A DNA stretch of 64,000 nucleotides from Lachnospiraceae bacterium (GCA_024693135.1 JAILLN010000013.1:78448-142447); one strand, 5' to 3'; shown: positions 9,771 through 19,922, counted from the stretch's first letter. The notes: generated from the sequence alone by a model not told the origin. Program-made: numbers and translations.

Positions 9771-11237
9771 TCAGTCTAAATCTTTCCCTGTCCCCGACAT
9801 CTCATTCAACAGGGCAATCTTTGTATCATACAGCTTCTGGGACAGGTCCACATAGACATTATGGGGATTCACAAGCCTCCTGGTCTCATCCCACAAGGTA
9901 TTCAGCTCTTTTTGGCAAAACTCTCTCATTTCCATGACCGTGGGAGATTCATAGACGCATTCCCCCCGGTCAAATACCTGTATCATGATCTCCCTTAAGG
10001 AAAACTCCCCGGGCTCCATCCGGGTCTTCTTCCAGGGCTCCGCCGGATCAAAGAGCATCAGCGGCCTGTCCTCTGAAAATTCCTCTTCCACCAGGCAGAT
10101 CAGGTCTGCCTTGACCTTGCCCTCCTTGTCATAAACCCGGATGATCTTTTTATTCCCGGGGTTCGTGACCTTCTCGCTGTTTTCAGAGATCTTGATCTTC
10201 GGCTGGAATACGCCCTCCTTATCCCGCACGGCCGCCAGCTTATAGACCCCGCCAAAGGCCGGCCAGTCCTTGGATGTGATCAGATTTGTCCCCACTCCCC
10301 AGCTGGTGATCATGGCTCCCTGTGCCTTCAGGGAATCGATCAGAAATTCATCCAGATCGTTGCTGGCAGAAAGCACCGCATCCGGGAACCCTGCGTCGTC
10401 AAACATCTTCCTGGATTTCTTGGACAGATATGCAAGGTCTCCCGAGTCAAACCGTACCCCGTAAAGCTTCGGATGAATGCCCTTATCCCTAAGCTCCTGA
10501 AACACGCGGATGGCATTTGGCACGCCGCTCTTCAGCGTATCATAGGTATCCGCGATCAGAAGGCATGCATCCGGGTAGATCTCCGCATATTTCCGAAATG
10601 CCGTCAGCTCGTCCGGAAAGCTCATGACCCAGGAATGGGCATTGGTTCCCTTGACCGGGACATCAAACAGCTGTCCCGCCAAAACATTGGACGTCCCCAC
10701 ACATCCGCCGATCATGGCCGCCCTGGCACCGTAGGTCCCGGCATCCGGACCCTGCGCCCGCCTGAGGCCGAACTCCATGACCCCGTCCCCTCTGGCCGCA
10801 TAGCATACCCTGGAGGTCTTTGTCGCGATCAGGGACTGATGGTTGATGATATTCAGGATGGCTGTTTCCACCAGCTGGGCCTGCATGATGGGGGCGATCA
10901 CCTTGACCAGCGGCTCCCTGGGAAAGATGACCTCTCCTTCGGGAATCGACCAGATGGAGCCGGTGAAGCGGAAATTCTTCAGGTATTCCAGAAAATCTTC
11001 CCCGAATATGCCCACTGTGCGGAGATAATCAATATCCTCCTTCTCAAAACGGAGCTCCTTGATGTACTGGATCATCTGCTCCAGTCCGGCCATGACAGCA
11101 TACCCGCTTTCCAGCGGATTGGTCCGGTAAAACATATCAAAAATGACCGTCTGGTTTGCGTTTTCATTCCTGAAGTAGCCCTGCATCATGGTCAGCTCAT
11201 ACAGATCCGTGAGCAGAGACAGGTTCTGTCTGTCCAT
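9771..11237 (-). CDS. pncB: Nicotinate phosphoribosyltransferase
   Basis: 488 residues. It makes nicotinate mononucleotide from nicotinate and PRPP in NAD salvage. The N-terminal LLTDLYELTMMQGYF motif is diagnostic of the family, with FGLRRAQGPDAG and the phosphate-binding GVRFDSGDLAYLSKK region further on. The C-terminal extension fits the longer Firmicutes form. Start ATG has an AGGGGGG site. The 114 bases between it and mfd hold GC-rich inverted repeats but no promoter I can call with confidence. ileS follows 40 bases downstream on the same strand. Confidence 0.93.
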   Translation of the reverse strand: MDRQNLSLLTDLYELTMMQGYFRNENANQTVIFDMFYRTNPLESGYAVMAGLEQMIQYIKELRFEKEDIDYLRTVGIFGEDFLEYLKNFRFTGSIWSIPEGEVIFPREPLVKVIAPIMQAQLVETAILNIINHQSLIATKTSRVCYAARGDGVMEFGLRRAQGPDAGTYGARAAMIGGCVGTSNVLAGQLFDVPVKGTNAHSWVMSFPDELTAFRKYAEIYPDACLLIADTYDTLKSGVPNAIRVFQELRDKGIHPKLYGVRFDSGDLAYLSKKSRKMFDDAGFPDAVLSASNDLDEFLIDSLKAQGAMITSWGVGTNLITSKDWPAFGGVYKLAAVRDKEGVFQPKIKISENSEKVTNPGNKKIIRVYDKEGKVKADLICLVEEEFSEDRPLMLFDPAEPWKKTRMEPGEFSLREIMIQVFDRGECVYESPTVMEMREFCQKELNTLWDETRRLVNPHNVYVDLSQKLYDTKIALLNEMSGTGKDLD

Positions 11238-11351
11238 TTTCCCCCCTATTCTTATTCCTTTCCATCCATTATCCGCTTTTCTCCGGCCGCATGCCGGCAG
11301 ATGCGTGCCGCATTATCCGGTTCCGGCCGCGATCAAGTACAGCTATATATA

Positions 11352-14300
11352 TTAGCATACTTCGCTTTCTTCTGCATCCACAAGAATCCGCATTTTTTCC
11401 AATATCTCCTCTACGATGACCGTCAGTTCCCTGCCATCCTCCTTCGGGATCTCATACAGGAAATACGGCTTTCCGGCAGAATGAAATGACATCCTGCCCT
11501 CAAATCTCTCCAGCATCGGAGCGATGGAAAGAGGATCGATCTGCGCCCTGGCATAGATATCGATCCGTACCTGCCTGCGGTCGGCCTCCATGCTTTCCAC
11601 ATAAAGCTCATGCGCCCTGGTCCGAAGCAGGGCAATGGTGATCAGGTTGGAAGCAGGCACGGGCACATCCCCAAAACGGTCTGAAAGCTCTTCCCTCATA
11701 TCCTGTGCCTCCCCTTCATCCGCAATGGCCGCGATCCTCTTATACAGATCCAGCTTGATGTTTTCGTTTCGGACATAGGTATTGGGAATATATGCATCCA
11801 CATCCAGATCCAGATATGTATTGAAATCCTCCCGCCGTTTCTCCCCTTTTTCCCGCTTTATGGCATCGTCCAGCATCTTGCAGTACAGGTCATATCCTAC
11901 CTCCTCGATATGTCCGGACTGCTCCGAACCCAGCACGTTTCCAGCGCCGCGGATCTCCAGGTCGCGCATGGCGATCTTAAAGCCGGAACCCAGGTCCGTA
12001 AACTCCCGTATGGCAGCCAGCCGTTTCTCTGCGGTCTCCCGAAGAAGCCTGTCCCGCCTGTACATCAGGAAAGCATAGCTCGTCCGGTTCGAACGCCCTA
12101 CCCTTCCCCTCAGCTGATAAAGCTGGGAAAGGCCCATCCTGTCTGAATCGTGGATGATCATCGTATTCACGTTTGGAATGTCTAAGCCGGTCTCTACGAT
12201 GGTAGTGGATACCAGCACGTCGATCTTCCCGTTGACAAAGTCCAGCATGACATTTTCCAGCTCTTTTTCCGGCATCTGGCCATGAGCAAACTCCACCTCG
12301 GCCTCCGGTACGATGGAGCGGATCTTTGCCGTCACATCCGCGATGGTATTGATGCGGTTATACACATAATAGACCTGGCCGCCCCGGGCGATCTCCCGGC
12401 TGACGGCTTCACGGACCACTTCCTCGCTGTATTCCATGACAAAGGTCTGGATCGGACGGCGGTCTTCCGGAGCTTCCGTGAGAAGGCTCATATCCCGGAT
12501 GCCGGTAAGGCTCATATGCAGGGTCCTGGGGATCGGGGTCGCGGTCAGGGTGAGCACGTCCACGTTTTTGCGCATTTCCTTGATCCGCTCCTTATGGGTC
12601 ACGCCGAATCTCTGCTCCTCATCAATGACCAGCAGCCCCAGATCCTTAAAGCCGATATCCTTTGAAAGCATCCGGTGGGTTCCCACGATGATATCCACCA
12701 GCCCCTTTTTCATGTCGGAAATGGTCTTTTTCTGCTGGGATGGCGTCCGGAACCTGCAGAGCAGGTCTATTTTCACGGGAAATGAGGCCAGCCTTTGGAC
12801 AAATGTATTATAATGCTGCTCCGCCAATATGGTTGTAGGCACCAGAAAAGCCGCCTGTTTCCCCTCCTGCACAGCCTTAAATGCCGCCCTCAGCGCAACC
12901 TCCGTCTTCCCGAAGCCCACATCTCCGCAGATCAGCCTGTCCATGATCTTGCGGCTCTGCATATCGTGCTTTACTTCACGGATGGCCCGGAGCTGGTCCT
13001 CCGTTTCCTCAAAGGGAAACATCTCCTCAAATTCCCGCTGCCAGACGGTATCCTCTCCATATTCATATCCCTGGTCAAGGGAACGGGCGGCATAGAGGCT
13101 TACGAGCTTTCTCGCAACCTCCTCCACGGCTCCCCGTACCCTCTGCCTGGTCTTTTTCCATTCCGTGCCGCCGATCTTATTCAGGCGGATCTTCTTTTCC
13201 GTATCCGCCGAGGCATATTTCTGAAGAGATTCCAGATTAGATGCGATCACATTCACATAGCTGTTTCCGCCGTATTCGATCCGGACATAATCCCGGATCA
13301 CCCCGTCGATCTGGATATACTCTATCCCACGGTATATGCCGATCCCATGGGCCTCATGAACCACATAATCCCCCACGACGAGATCCGTAAAGCTGGAGAT
13401 CTTTGTTCCCTCATACTCAACCCGTTTTTTTCGGATCGTCTTTTTTACGCCGAAAATATCGGTTTCTGAAATCACTGCCATCCGGATATCCGGCAGGACA
13501 TATCCCTTCCGGATGCTCCCATAGGCAGTCATGACCTCCCCCGCCGACAGGACGCGGTCTGCCGTCCTGGAATAAAAGGCCGGGATATCATACTCTTCCA
13601 GATCCTTTGCGATATGCTCCGCCCGGGTATGGGACGGGCAGAGGATCACCGTCCGGTATTTATCCTTCCGGTATTTCTTCAGGTCCTCTACCAGCAATTC
13701 AAACCGCTTATTATATGAGCCCACCGGCCTGGACTGGATCCCGTGGAGAGCCTTTGGCTCATATCCGTCCCGCCGCATGGCAATGGCGGAAAAAGAAATG
13801 CACCTCCGGCGTGACAGAGCCGCAAAGACCTCCCTTGCACCAAAAAGCAGGTCTGCCTGTCCCGGAAGGATATATCCTCCCTCCAGCCTGTGGGATACGC
13901 TCTCCGCAAATTCCTTTTCTGTCGCAGCCCCCCTGTCCAGAAGCCTTGCCGGCTCATCCAGGAAAAAAACCGTATCCCGGTCAAAATAATCGATAAGAGA
14001 ACAGAGGCGGTCAAAGAAATACCCGGCAAAGCCCGCTAAATTTGCGGCCGCGCCGTATTCCTCCAGCTGCTCCAGGAATTCCCGCACCATGATCCGGATC
14101 CGGGAAGCCTCCTTCGTCTTCATGGCTTTTTGGAAATCGCTCTCCCGCTTTCCAGCCTCCTTTTCGATCCGTTCCCTCCCCTCCCTGAGACGGTCTCTGT
14201 CCACGATCAGGTCTGAAGCCGGAAAGACCACGACCTCCTCCAAAGGCTCGATGGATCTCTGGCTCATGGCATCAAAGGCCCGGATGGAGTCTACCTCGTC

Positions 14301-14888
14301 TCCCCAAAGCTCGATCCGGACCGGATTATCGTCCGTCAGCGGAAAGATATCCAATATCCCCCCTCTCACGGCAAACTGCCCGGGACCCTCTGTCTCTACG
14401 TTCCTCTCATAGCCGCATTCCGTAAGAAACCGGGAAATTTCCTCCAGATCCAGCTCGTCTCCCTTTTTGATGCTCCGTACATGGCCTGTCATCACCTCAA
14501 GCTCCGGCAGCCGCTCCATCAAAGCGCCAAATGTGGTGACGATCACCAGGCTGTCCCCCTTCTTGTATTCCGACAGGGCACGGATCGCCGCCATACGCCG
14601 GGAAGTAAGGTAATTTCCGTTCAGGTCAGACTGATAAAAGATGATATCCTTGGCAGGGTAATGAAAAACATTCCGGCCAAAAAGCCGGTGTTCCTCTGCG
14701 ATCTGGGATGCCGCCACGTCGTCCTCCGTGACGATGACCGACACCCCCTCCGGCATCAGGGCCGCCTGGATCACCGTCTTGACCGGATCCGTACAGCCGT
14801 CAAGGTCTGTGATCCCCTCACTGCGGACAGCTTTTTTTAATTCATCGAATACGCCGAGCTCCCGGATCGGCTCCAGCAGAGCTATCAT
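11352..14888 (-). CDS. mfd: Transcription-repair coupling factor
   Basis: 1178 residues, full length. Mfd removes stalled RNA polymerase and recruits UvrA. Domain order seen: N-terminal UvrB-like region (about 1-350); CarD-like polymerase-interaction domain (about 495-570, with DYVVHEAHGIGIYRG); DNA translocase with Walker A ICGDVGFGKTEVA (about 645), DEEQ box (VIDEEQRFGV) and TATPIPRTL; and a C-terminal TRCF domain that includes ELSDRFGDVP. The start codon overlaps the pth stop as ATGA, the common Firmicutes pth-mfd pairing. Confidence 0.97.
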   Translation of the reverse strand: MIALLEPIRELGVFDELKKAVRSEGITDLDGCTDPVKTVIQAALMPEGVSVIVTEDDVAASQIAEEHRLFGRNVFHYPAKDIIFYQSDLNGNYLTSRRMAAIRALSEYKKGDSLVIVTTFGALMERLPELEVMTGHVRSIKKGDELDLEEISRFLTECGYERNVETEGPGQFAVRGGILDIFPLTDDNPVRIELWGDEVDSIRAFDAMSQRSIEPLEEVVVFPASDLIVDRDRLREGRERIEKEAGKRESDFQKAMKTKEASRIRIMVREFLEQLEEYGAAANLAGFAGYFFDRLCSLIDYFDRDTVFFLDEPARLLDRGAATEKEFAESVSHRLEGGYILPGQADLLFGAREVFAALSRRRCISFSAIAMRRDGYEPKALHGIQSRPVGSYNKRFELLVEDLKKYRKDKYRTVILCPSHTRAEHIAKDLEEYDIPAFYSRTADRVLSAGEVMTAYGSIRKGYVLPDIRMAVISETDIFGVKKTIRKKRVEYEGTKISSFTDLVVGDYVVHEAHGIGIYRGIEYIQIDGVIRDYVRIEYGGNSYVNVIASNLESLQKYASADTEKKIRLNKIGGTEWKKTRQRVRGAVEEVARKLVSLYAARSLDQGYEYGEDTVWQREFEEMFPFEETEDQLRAIREVKHDMQSRKIMDRLICGDVGFGKTEVALRAAFKAVQEGKQAAFLVPTTILAEQHYNTFVQRLASFPVKIDLLCRFRTPSQQKKTISDMKKGLVDIIVGTHRMLSKDIGFKDLGLLVIDEEQRFGVTHKERIKEMRKNVDVLTLTATPIPRTLHMSLTGIRDMSLLTEAPEDRRPIQTFVMEYSEEVVREAVSREIARGGQVYYVYNRINTIADVTAKIRSIVPEAEVEFAHGQMPEKELENVMLDFVNGKIDVLVSTTIVETGLDIPNVNTMIIHDSDRMGLSQLYQLRGRVGRSNRTSYAFLMYRRDRLLRETAEKRLAAIREFTDLGSGFKIAMRDLEIRGAGNVLGSEQSGHIEEVGYDLYCKMLDDAIKREKGEKRREDFNTYLDLDVDAYIPNTYVRNENIKLDLYKRIAAIADEGEAQDMREELSDRFGDVPVPASNLITIALLRTRAHELYVESMEADRRQVRIDIYARAQIDPLSIAPMLERFEGRMSFHSAGKPYFLYEIPKEDGRELTVIVEEILEKMRILVDAEESEVC

Positions 14889-15460
14889 GTGTCTTCCCGC
14901 CTGTTGTACAATGTCATGGCCTTATCTATCCCCTCTGTAAGGATGCTTTCTGCCGCCTCAGCCGCCCTTTGGGAAGCTTTTCCCATTGCATCCGCCTCCT
15001 CCGGGGTGAAGCGGGACAGCACCCAGTCTGCCAGATCCCATTTCTCGGGCTTTCCCCCTATTCCGATCCGGATCCGGATAAAATCCTCTGTCCCAAGCTC
15101 ACGGATTATGCTCTTCATCCCATTGTGTCCGCCGGCAGAACCATTCTTGCGGATCCGGATGCGTCCCACATCCAGGTCAATATCATCATAGACCACGATA
15201 AGGTCTTTCGCCGGATCCGCATGGTAAAAAGAAACTGCCTCACGGATGCTTTTTCCGCTCAGATTCATAAAAGTGACCGGCTTCAGAAGCACCGAGCGCT
15301 TCCCGCCCACGGTCCCGCTGCCAAACACGGCACGAAACCGTTCCGCCGTGAAATGGATGGAAGAACGGACTGCCACCTCATCCACTGCCATATATCCGGT
15401 ATTATGCCGTGTTCCCTCATACTTCAATCCTGGATTTCCCAGTCCTGCGATCAAAACCAT
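14885..15460 (-). CDS. pth: Peptidyl-tRNA hydrolase
   Basis: 191 residues. It hydrolyses peptidyl-tRNA released by stalled ribosomes. Motifs seen: GLGNPGLKYEGTRHNTG with the catalytic histidine, FMNLSGKSI, and DDIDLDVGRIRIR followed by GSAGGHNGMKSI. Length is normal. It is coupled to mfd by a four-base overlap and separated from spoVG by a terminator, so pth-mfd probably has its own promoter, which I could not identify. Confidence 0.95.
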   Translation of the reverse strand: MVLIAGLGNPGLKYEGTRHNTGYMAVDEVAVRSSIHFTAERFRAVFGSGTVGGKRSVLLKPVTFMNLSGKSIREAVSFYHADPAKDLIVVYDDIDLDVGRIRIRKNGSAGGHNGMKSIIRELGTEDFIRIRIGIGGKPEKWDLADWVLSRFTPEEADAMGKASQRAAEAAESILTEGIDKAMTLYNRREDT

Positions 15461-15499
15461 GCCGGTCAGTCCTGCCCTTCTTTCCTATCCTTTCCGAAA

Positions 15500-15535
15500 A
15501 CGACAAAAAGGACTCCGAACCATTTCGAAGTCCTT
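15500..15535 (-). terminator. Rho-independent terminator after spoVG
   Basis: Read on the minus strand, two 12-base arms (15524-15535 and 15508-15519, one mismatch) enclose a four-base loop. The following bases, CTTTTTGTCGTTTTC, supply the T-rich tail. It ends the glgC-glgD-spoVG transcript before pth. Confidence 0.8.
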
Positions 15536-15572
15536 CTGCCTCCGATTCAAATCCAAAAAGATTTTTCTGACA

Positions 15573-15842
15573 TCAGGCCTCCTGGCTTTCTATGTCCTGA
15601 TGATAACGTTCAATGATCATATTTTGAAGCATCGTCCGCATCTCCGAGCTGATGGGATGCGCGATGTCACGGAATTCCCCGTCTGCCCCCTTCCTGCTGG
15701 GCATTGCGATGAACAGACCCTTGTCTCCTTCGATCACTTTGATGTCATGGATGACAAACACATCATCCAGCGTGATCGAAACAATTGCCTTCATCTTTCC
15801 CTCTTTCTCAACTTTCCTGATTCTTATATCTGTTATTTCCAT
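15573..15842 (-). CDS. spoVG: Septation/sporulation regulator SpoVG
   Basis: 89 residues from ATG 15842, close to the usual SpoVG length; an upstream in-frame ATG at 15875 would overlap glgD and is less likely. The start [11 protein letters not shown] and the [17 protein letters not shown] block are hallmark SpoVG sequences. SpoVG is a small nucleic-acid-binding protein that affects septum formation, sporulation and virulence genes. Here it lies 29 bases downstream of glgD in the glycogen operon and is followed by a strong terminator. Confidence 0.95.
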   Translation of the reverse strand: MEITDIRIRKVEKEGKMKAIVSITLDDVFVIHDIKVIEGDKGLFIAMPSRKGADGEFRDIAHPISSEMRTMLQNMIIERYHQDIESQEA

Positions 15843-15871
15843 TTCCTTATCCCTTTCCCATGTTAGCTTGT

Positions 15872-16990
15872 TCAAATAATGTAGCGGTCATTCGTTTCCA
15901 CCACAACCCGGATCCCATCCTCTGACCCATACCGGGCATTTGCACGTACTGTCCCCCTGCTCTCGACGATGCAGTTCTCAATATGTACATTGTCTCCAAT
16001 ATATACATCATTCAGAATGATGGAATTCCTGATATAACAGTTGCTTCCGATGAAAACCTTCTTAAACAGCACGGAATCCTCTACAATCCCATTGATGATA
16101 CATCCAGCAGAAACCAGGCTGTTTGATACATTTGACCCAGGGTTATATTTCGCCGGCGGCAGATCGTCCACCCTGGAATAGACGTCCGGATATTGATGTA
16201 GAAAATAATCCCGGATCTCCGGCTTCAGAAAATCCATATTTGTTCTGAAGTAATCATTTACGGTCGCTATATTCCGCCAATAATCCGTCATATGATAACC
16301 ATAGATCCGCTTCAAAGACCTGTACCGGATCAGTATGTCCCTCACGAAATCATGCCTGTCTTCCTCTGCGCTCTTTTCGATGAGTTCTATCAGCTGACGT
16401 CTTCTGATCACATAGATGCCGCAGGACACGACATTGGATCTGGCCACAACGGGCTTTTCTTCAAATTCCTCAATCCTGTCCTCGCTGTCCATTTTGACTA
16501 TGCCGTATCGTTCCACCTCCTCACCTGGCTCCATCTTTTTACAGACAACCGTAATGTCCGCCTTCTTCTGAATATGATACTCCAATACTTTATTGAAGTC
16601 CAGTTTATATACACCATCCCCGGATGCGATGATCACATAGGGCTCATGGCTGTTCTTCAAGAATGAAAGATTCTGGTAGATCGCATCGGCTGTGCCGCGA
16701 TACCAGTAGTTATTATCGGAGGTCACCGCCGGAGTGAAAACAAACAATCCCCCCTGCTTGCGTCCAAAGTCCCACCATTTGGATGAACTGAGATGTTCAT
16801 TCAACGATCCCGCATTGTATTGGGTAAAGACCGCCACCTTCTGAACGTGGGAATTGGTCATGCTGGAGAGTGCAAAGTCAATGCTCCGGTAGCTCCCTGC
16901 TATGGGCATGGCCGCAATGGCTCTTTTTTTTGAAAGTTCCTTCATCCGATGGCTGCTGCCGCCGGCCAGTATGATCCCGATCGCCCTCAT
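15872..16990 (-). CDS. glgD: Glucose-1-phosphate adenylyltransferase subunit GlgD
   Basis: 372 residues. This is the non-catalytic or regulatory partner of GlgC found in Firmicutes. The nucleotide-binding loop is degenerate ([17 protein letters not shown] instead of GGxGxRL...KP), as expected for GlgD. The C-terminal left-handed beta-helix repeats ([17 protein letters not shown] and after) are present. It overlaps glgC by an ATGA, so the two subunits are translated together and form the ADP-glucose pyrophosphorylase. Confidence 0.93.
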   Translation of the reverse strand: MRAIGIILAGGSSHRMKELSKKRAIAAMPIAGSYRSIDFALSSMTNSHVQKVAVFTQYNAGSLNEHLSSSKWWDFGRKQGGLFVFTPAVTSDNNYWYRGTADAIYQNLSFLKNSHEPYVIIASGDGVYKLDFNKVLEYHIQKKADITVVCKKMEPGEEVERYGIVKMDSEDRIEEFEEKPVVARSNVVSCGIYVIRRRQLIELIEKSAEEDRHDFVRDILIRYRSLKRIYGYHMTDYWRNIATVNDYFRTNMDFLKPEIRDYFLHQYPDVYSRVDDLPPAKYNPGSNVSNSLVSAGCIINGIVEDSVLFKKVFIGSNCYIRNSIILNDVYIGDNVHIENCIVESRGTVRANARYGSEDGIRVVVETNDRYII

Positions 16991-18261
16991 CGTCTCTCAC
17001 CTGCCTTTATGAATGTCCTCCCGGAGGAAAGCTCTCCCTCCGGAAAATCCGCCGCGTCAAACTTCCCGCCAAGCACCGTATTCTTCCCTACCCTGAGGCC
17101 ATCCGGGATCAAGGAATGCTCCGCCACGGTCACAAGCCCATGATTGTAGATCTCCGGATCCGTTTCGTTTTCTTTCTCTTCCCCCGCTCCCATGACCACG
17201 CCGTCTCCGATCCGGACATTTTCCGCCACGATCACCTTATTCAATTCACAGGATTTCCCCACTTCCGTGGAGTTCATGATGATGGAATCCCTGACCACCG
17301 TACCGGCGCCGATCCTTACGTCACATCCGATCACGGAATTATAGACCTTGCCATAGATCTCGCTTCCTTCTCCGATAATGCTGGATTCGGCATAGGATTC
17401 CTTTGACAGGTACTGTGGCGGCAGGGTCTCGCACTTTGTATAGATCTTCCAATATTCCTCGTACAGGTTAAATTCCGGCACGATATCGATCAGCTCCATA
17501 TTGGCCTGCCAGTAGGAATACAGCGTGCCCACATCCTTCCAATAACTACTGTATTCATAAGCATAAAGCCTTTCTCCCCTGTCATGGCAGTAAGGAATCA
17601 CATGCTTTCCAAAATCCAGGTTCGGCTGGTTCTCATTAGCGATCAGTGCTTCCTTCAGTACCTCCCAGGTAAAAATATAAATCCCCATGGATGCCAGATT
17701 CCCATGCGGCTCCTCCGGTTTTTCCTCGAATTCCGTGATCCTGCGGTTCTCATCCGTGATGACGATGCCAAACCGCTTTGCTTCCTCCAGCGGAACCGGC
17801 ATCGCGGCAATGGTTACCGCCGCGTTGTTCTGTCTGTGAAAATCCAGCATGACCTCATAGTCCATCTTATAGATATGGTCGCCGGAAAGGATCAGCACAT
17901 ATTCCGGATGATAGCTTTCCATATATTCGATATTCTGATAGATGGCATTGGCTGTGCCGGTATACCACTCCGAATGGATATTCCGCTCGAAGGGAGGGAG
18001 GATCGTCACTCCCCCGATATTCCGGTCAAGATCCCAGGGGATCCCGATCCCAATGTGGGTATTGAGCCTTAAGGGCTGGTACTGTGTCAGCACCCCCACT
18101 GTGTCAATCCCGGAATTAATGCAATTGGAAAGCGGAAAATCAATGATCCGGTATCTTCCTCCGAAGGGTACCGCTGGTTTGGCCATCCGCGTCGTCAATA
18201 CGCCGAGCCGGCTGCCCTGCCCACCGGCAAGCAGCATGGCAATCATCTCTTTTTTAATCAT
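16987..18261 (-). CDS. glgC: Glucose-1-phosphate adenylyltransferase, catalytic subunit
   Basis: 424 residues from ATG 18261. It makes ADP-glucose from glucose-1-phosphate and ATP, the committed step of glycogen synthesis. Seen: nucleotide loop [13 protein letters not shown] with [18 protein letters not shown], the [10 protein letters not shown] metal site, EFEEKP sugar-binding block and a C-terminal beta-helix. The upstream in-frame ATG at 18324 would place the promoter inside the gene, so I reject it. First gene of glgC-glgD-spoVG. Confidence 0.95.
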   Translation of the reverse strand: MIKKEMIAMLLAGGQGSRLGVLTTRMAKPAVPFGGRYRIIDFPLSNCINSGIDTVGVLTQYQPLRLNTHIGIGIPWDLDRNIGGVTILPPFERNIHSEWYTGTANAIYQNIEYMESYHPEYVLILSGDHIYKMDYEVMLDFHRQNNAAVTIAAMPVPLEEAKRFGIVITDENRRITEFEEKPEEPHGNLASMGIYIFTWEVLKEALIANENQPNLDFGKHVIPYCHDRGERLYAYEYSSYWKDVGTLYSYWQANMELIDIVPEFNLYEEYWKIYTKCETLPPQYLSKESYAESSIIGEGSEIYGKVYNSVIGCDVRIGAGTVVRDSIIMNSTEVGKSCELNKVIVAENVRIGDGVVMGAGEEKENETDPEIYNHGLVTVAEHSLIPDGLRVGKNTVLGGKFDAADFPEGELSSGRTFIKAGERR

Positions 18262-18318
18262 TGAATCAATCTCACTTTCATAAATGTGAATCCGGATACG
18301 GCAAGGATATGTTATGCG

Positions 18319-18347
18319 TTTCATTATATCACATTTTATGATATATT
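18319..18347 (+). promoter_or_regulatory. murC promoter, -10 six bases before the start codon
   Basis: TATATT at 18342-18347 lies exactly six bases before the murC ATG (18354). TTTCAT at 18319-18324, 17 bases upstream, is a poor -35. An alternative -10 is TATGAT at 18337-18342. Transcription would begin at or within a few bases of the ATG, giving a leaderless or nearly leaderless message. Confidence 0.5.
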
Positions 18348-18352
18348 AGTAA
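18323..18352 (-). promoter_or_regulatory. glgC promoter (extended -10)
   Basis: On the minus strand, TTACTA (18347-18352), an 18-base spacer and a perfect TATAAT (18323-18328) preceded by TGA, which makes an extended -10. The predicted start near 18316 gives a leader of about 55 bases. It overlaps the oppositely facing murC promoter, so the two may compete. Confidence 0.75.
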
Positions 18353-18353
18353 T

Positions 18354-19748
18354 ATGTATAAAATTCGATTTGAAAATCTGGGATCCCTTGCGATCCACTT
18401 TATCGGAATTGGCGGGATCAGCATGAGCGGCCTTGCCGAGCTGATGCTTCACGAGGGCGCTTCCGTGTCCGGATCGGATACGGCTCCCTCTGAACTGACC
18501 GAAAAGCTTGCCCGGGCAGGAGCCCGCATCGGATACCCGCAAAAAGCAGCCAATATTCCAGAGGAAACAGATGTTATTGTTGCTACCGCCGCCATCGGTC
18601 CGGATAACCTGGAGCTTGTGGAAGCCAAAAAAAGAGGCCTCCCCCTGCTGACCCGGGCGGAGCTTCTGGGGCAGGTGATGTCATGCTACCATCTTCCGAT
18701 CGCAGTCTCCGGCACACATGGCAAGACTACCACTACTTCCATGATCTCCATGATCCTTCTGGAGGCCGGACTGGATCCCACGGTATCTCTCGGGGGCAAT
18801 CTGGCTCCCCTGGGCGGGAATTTCCGGATCGGATCGGAAGATTATTTTGTCATGGAGGCATGCGAATATAAGAATTCCTTCCTCAGCTTCTGTCCCAGGA
18901 TCGCCCTTATCTTAAATGTGGATGCAGATCATCTGGACTTCTTCAAGGATATCGAAGACATCCGCTCCTCCTTCCGGAAATTTGCGGATAAGCTTCCTCC
19001 GGAGGGCACCCTCATCATCAGCCGCGACATTGACCGGTTTGAAGAGCTGATCTCGGGTCTTTCCTGCAGGATCGTGACCTTCGGGGTGCATCCGGATGCG
19101 GATTACCGTCCGGAGCAGATCTCCTACGATGAGCTTGCAAGGGCATCGTTCGTCCTAAAGAGGGGGAGCCATGCCGGAGAGCTCCGTTTAAGCCTCGGCG
19201 TACCGGGCAGGCATAATGTGCTGAATGCCGCCGCCGCCGTGGCCGCCATAGACCAGGCCGGCAGCATTCCGGATGACCGCATACAAGCGGCTCTGCTGTC
19301 CTTTTCCGGCACGGACCGCCGTTTTCAAAAGAAGGGATCCTTCGGAGGCGTCACCGTCATAGACGATTACTCCCATCATCCCACAGAGATCCGGGCCGCC
19401 CTTACTACTGCGGCAAATTATCCCCACCGCAGGATCTGGTGCGTATTCCAGCCGCATACCTACAGCCGGACCAAGGCTCTCTTCCATGATTTTGCCGAAG
19501 CGCTGTGCCTTGCCGACGAGATCGTCCTCGCGGATATATATGCCGCAAGGGAAACGGACGATCTGGGGATCAGCTCAAAGCTTTTGGCTGAGGAAGTCTC
19601 CCGTCTGGGCGGCTCCTGCCGCTACTTCCCCTCCTTCGAAGAGATTGAAAATTTTCTGAGGGCAAATTGCGTCAACGGAGATTTGTTGATAACTATGGGT
19701 GCCGGAAACATCACAAAATTGGGAGATTCCCTGCTTCAAACAAGGTGA
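18354..19748 (+). CDS. murC: UDP-N-acetylmuramate--L-alanine ligase
   Basis: 464 residues. It adds L-alanine to UDP-MurNAc in peptidoglycan synthesis. Motifs: N-terminal IHFIGIGGISMSGLAEL, ATP loop SGTHGKTTTTSMIS (about residue 120), EACEYKNSFL, and the C-terminal DDYSHHPTEI block. No Shine-Dalgarno sequence precedes the ATG, and no other plausible start exists before the conserved HFIGIGG motif. It is transcribed divergently from glgC. Confidence 0.96.
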   Translation: MYKIRFENLGSLAIHFIGIGGISMSGLAELMLHEGASVSGSDTAPSELTEKLARAGARIGYPQKAANIPEETDVIVATAAIGPDNLELVEAKKRGLPLLTRAELLGQVMSCYHLPIAVSGTHGKTTTTSMISMILLEAGLDPTVSLGGNLAPLGGNFRIGSEDYFVMEACEYKNSFLSFCPRIALILNVDADHLDFFKDIEDIRSSFRKFADKLPPEGTLIISRDIDRFEELISGLSCRIVTFGVHPDADYRPEQISYDELARASFVLKRGSHAGELRLSLGVPGRHNVLNAAAAVAAIDQAGSIPDDRIQAALLSFSGTDRRFQKKGSFGGVTVIDDYSHHPTEIRAALTTAANYPHRRIWCVFQPHTYSRTKALFHDFAEALCLADEIVLADIYAARETDDLGISSKLLAEEVSRLGGSCRYFPSFEEIENFLRANCVNGDLLITMGAGNITKLGDSLLQTR

Positions 19749-19754
19749 TTCACA

Positions 19755-19857
19755 TTTTCCACAAAATAAATGTTCACCCTCCGGAAAGAGATTGCTCGTT
19801 ATTTTACCTGCAAAAAAAAGCACTCATTTTTCATTCACATTATCCACTTTATCCACT
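19755..19857 (+). promoter_or_regulatory. DnaA-box-like sequences upstream of the dnaD/dnaI genes
   Basis: TTTTCCACA at 19755-19763 fits the relaxed DnaA box (TTWTNCACA). Two abutting copies of TTATCCACT (19840-19848 and 19849-19857) each differ from the strong box TTATCCACA only at the last base. They lie in the 217-base gap between murC and the replication-loader genes, upstream of the promoter. Binding is inferred, not shown. Confidence 0.45.
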
Positions 19858-19893
19858 TTATAACCCTCTCTGAGGGGGCTGCCGGATAGCCTA

Positions 19894-19922
19894 TTTCATT
19901 TTGTTTTTTGATGTGCTATACT
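19894..19922 (+). promoter_or_regulatory. Promoter of the dnaD-dnaI-prs-queT run
   Basis: TGC followed by TATACT (19917-19922) forms an extended -10. TTTCAT at 19894-19899, 17 bases upstream, is a weak -35. The predicted start is near 19929, about 37 bases before the dnaD-like ATG. The 12 bases GTGCTATACTCC (19913-19924) recur exactly in the promoter at 57946-57974. Confidence 0.6.

Noticed and set aside
19746..19781. Imperfect hairpin over the murC stop (GGTGA..ACATTT / AAATGT.TCACC)
   Set aside because: The stem has a three-base bulge and no T-run follows, so I do not call it a terminator.
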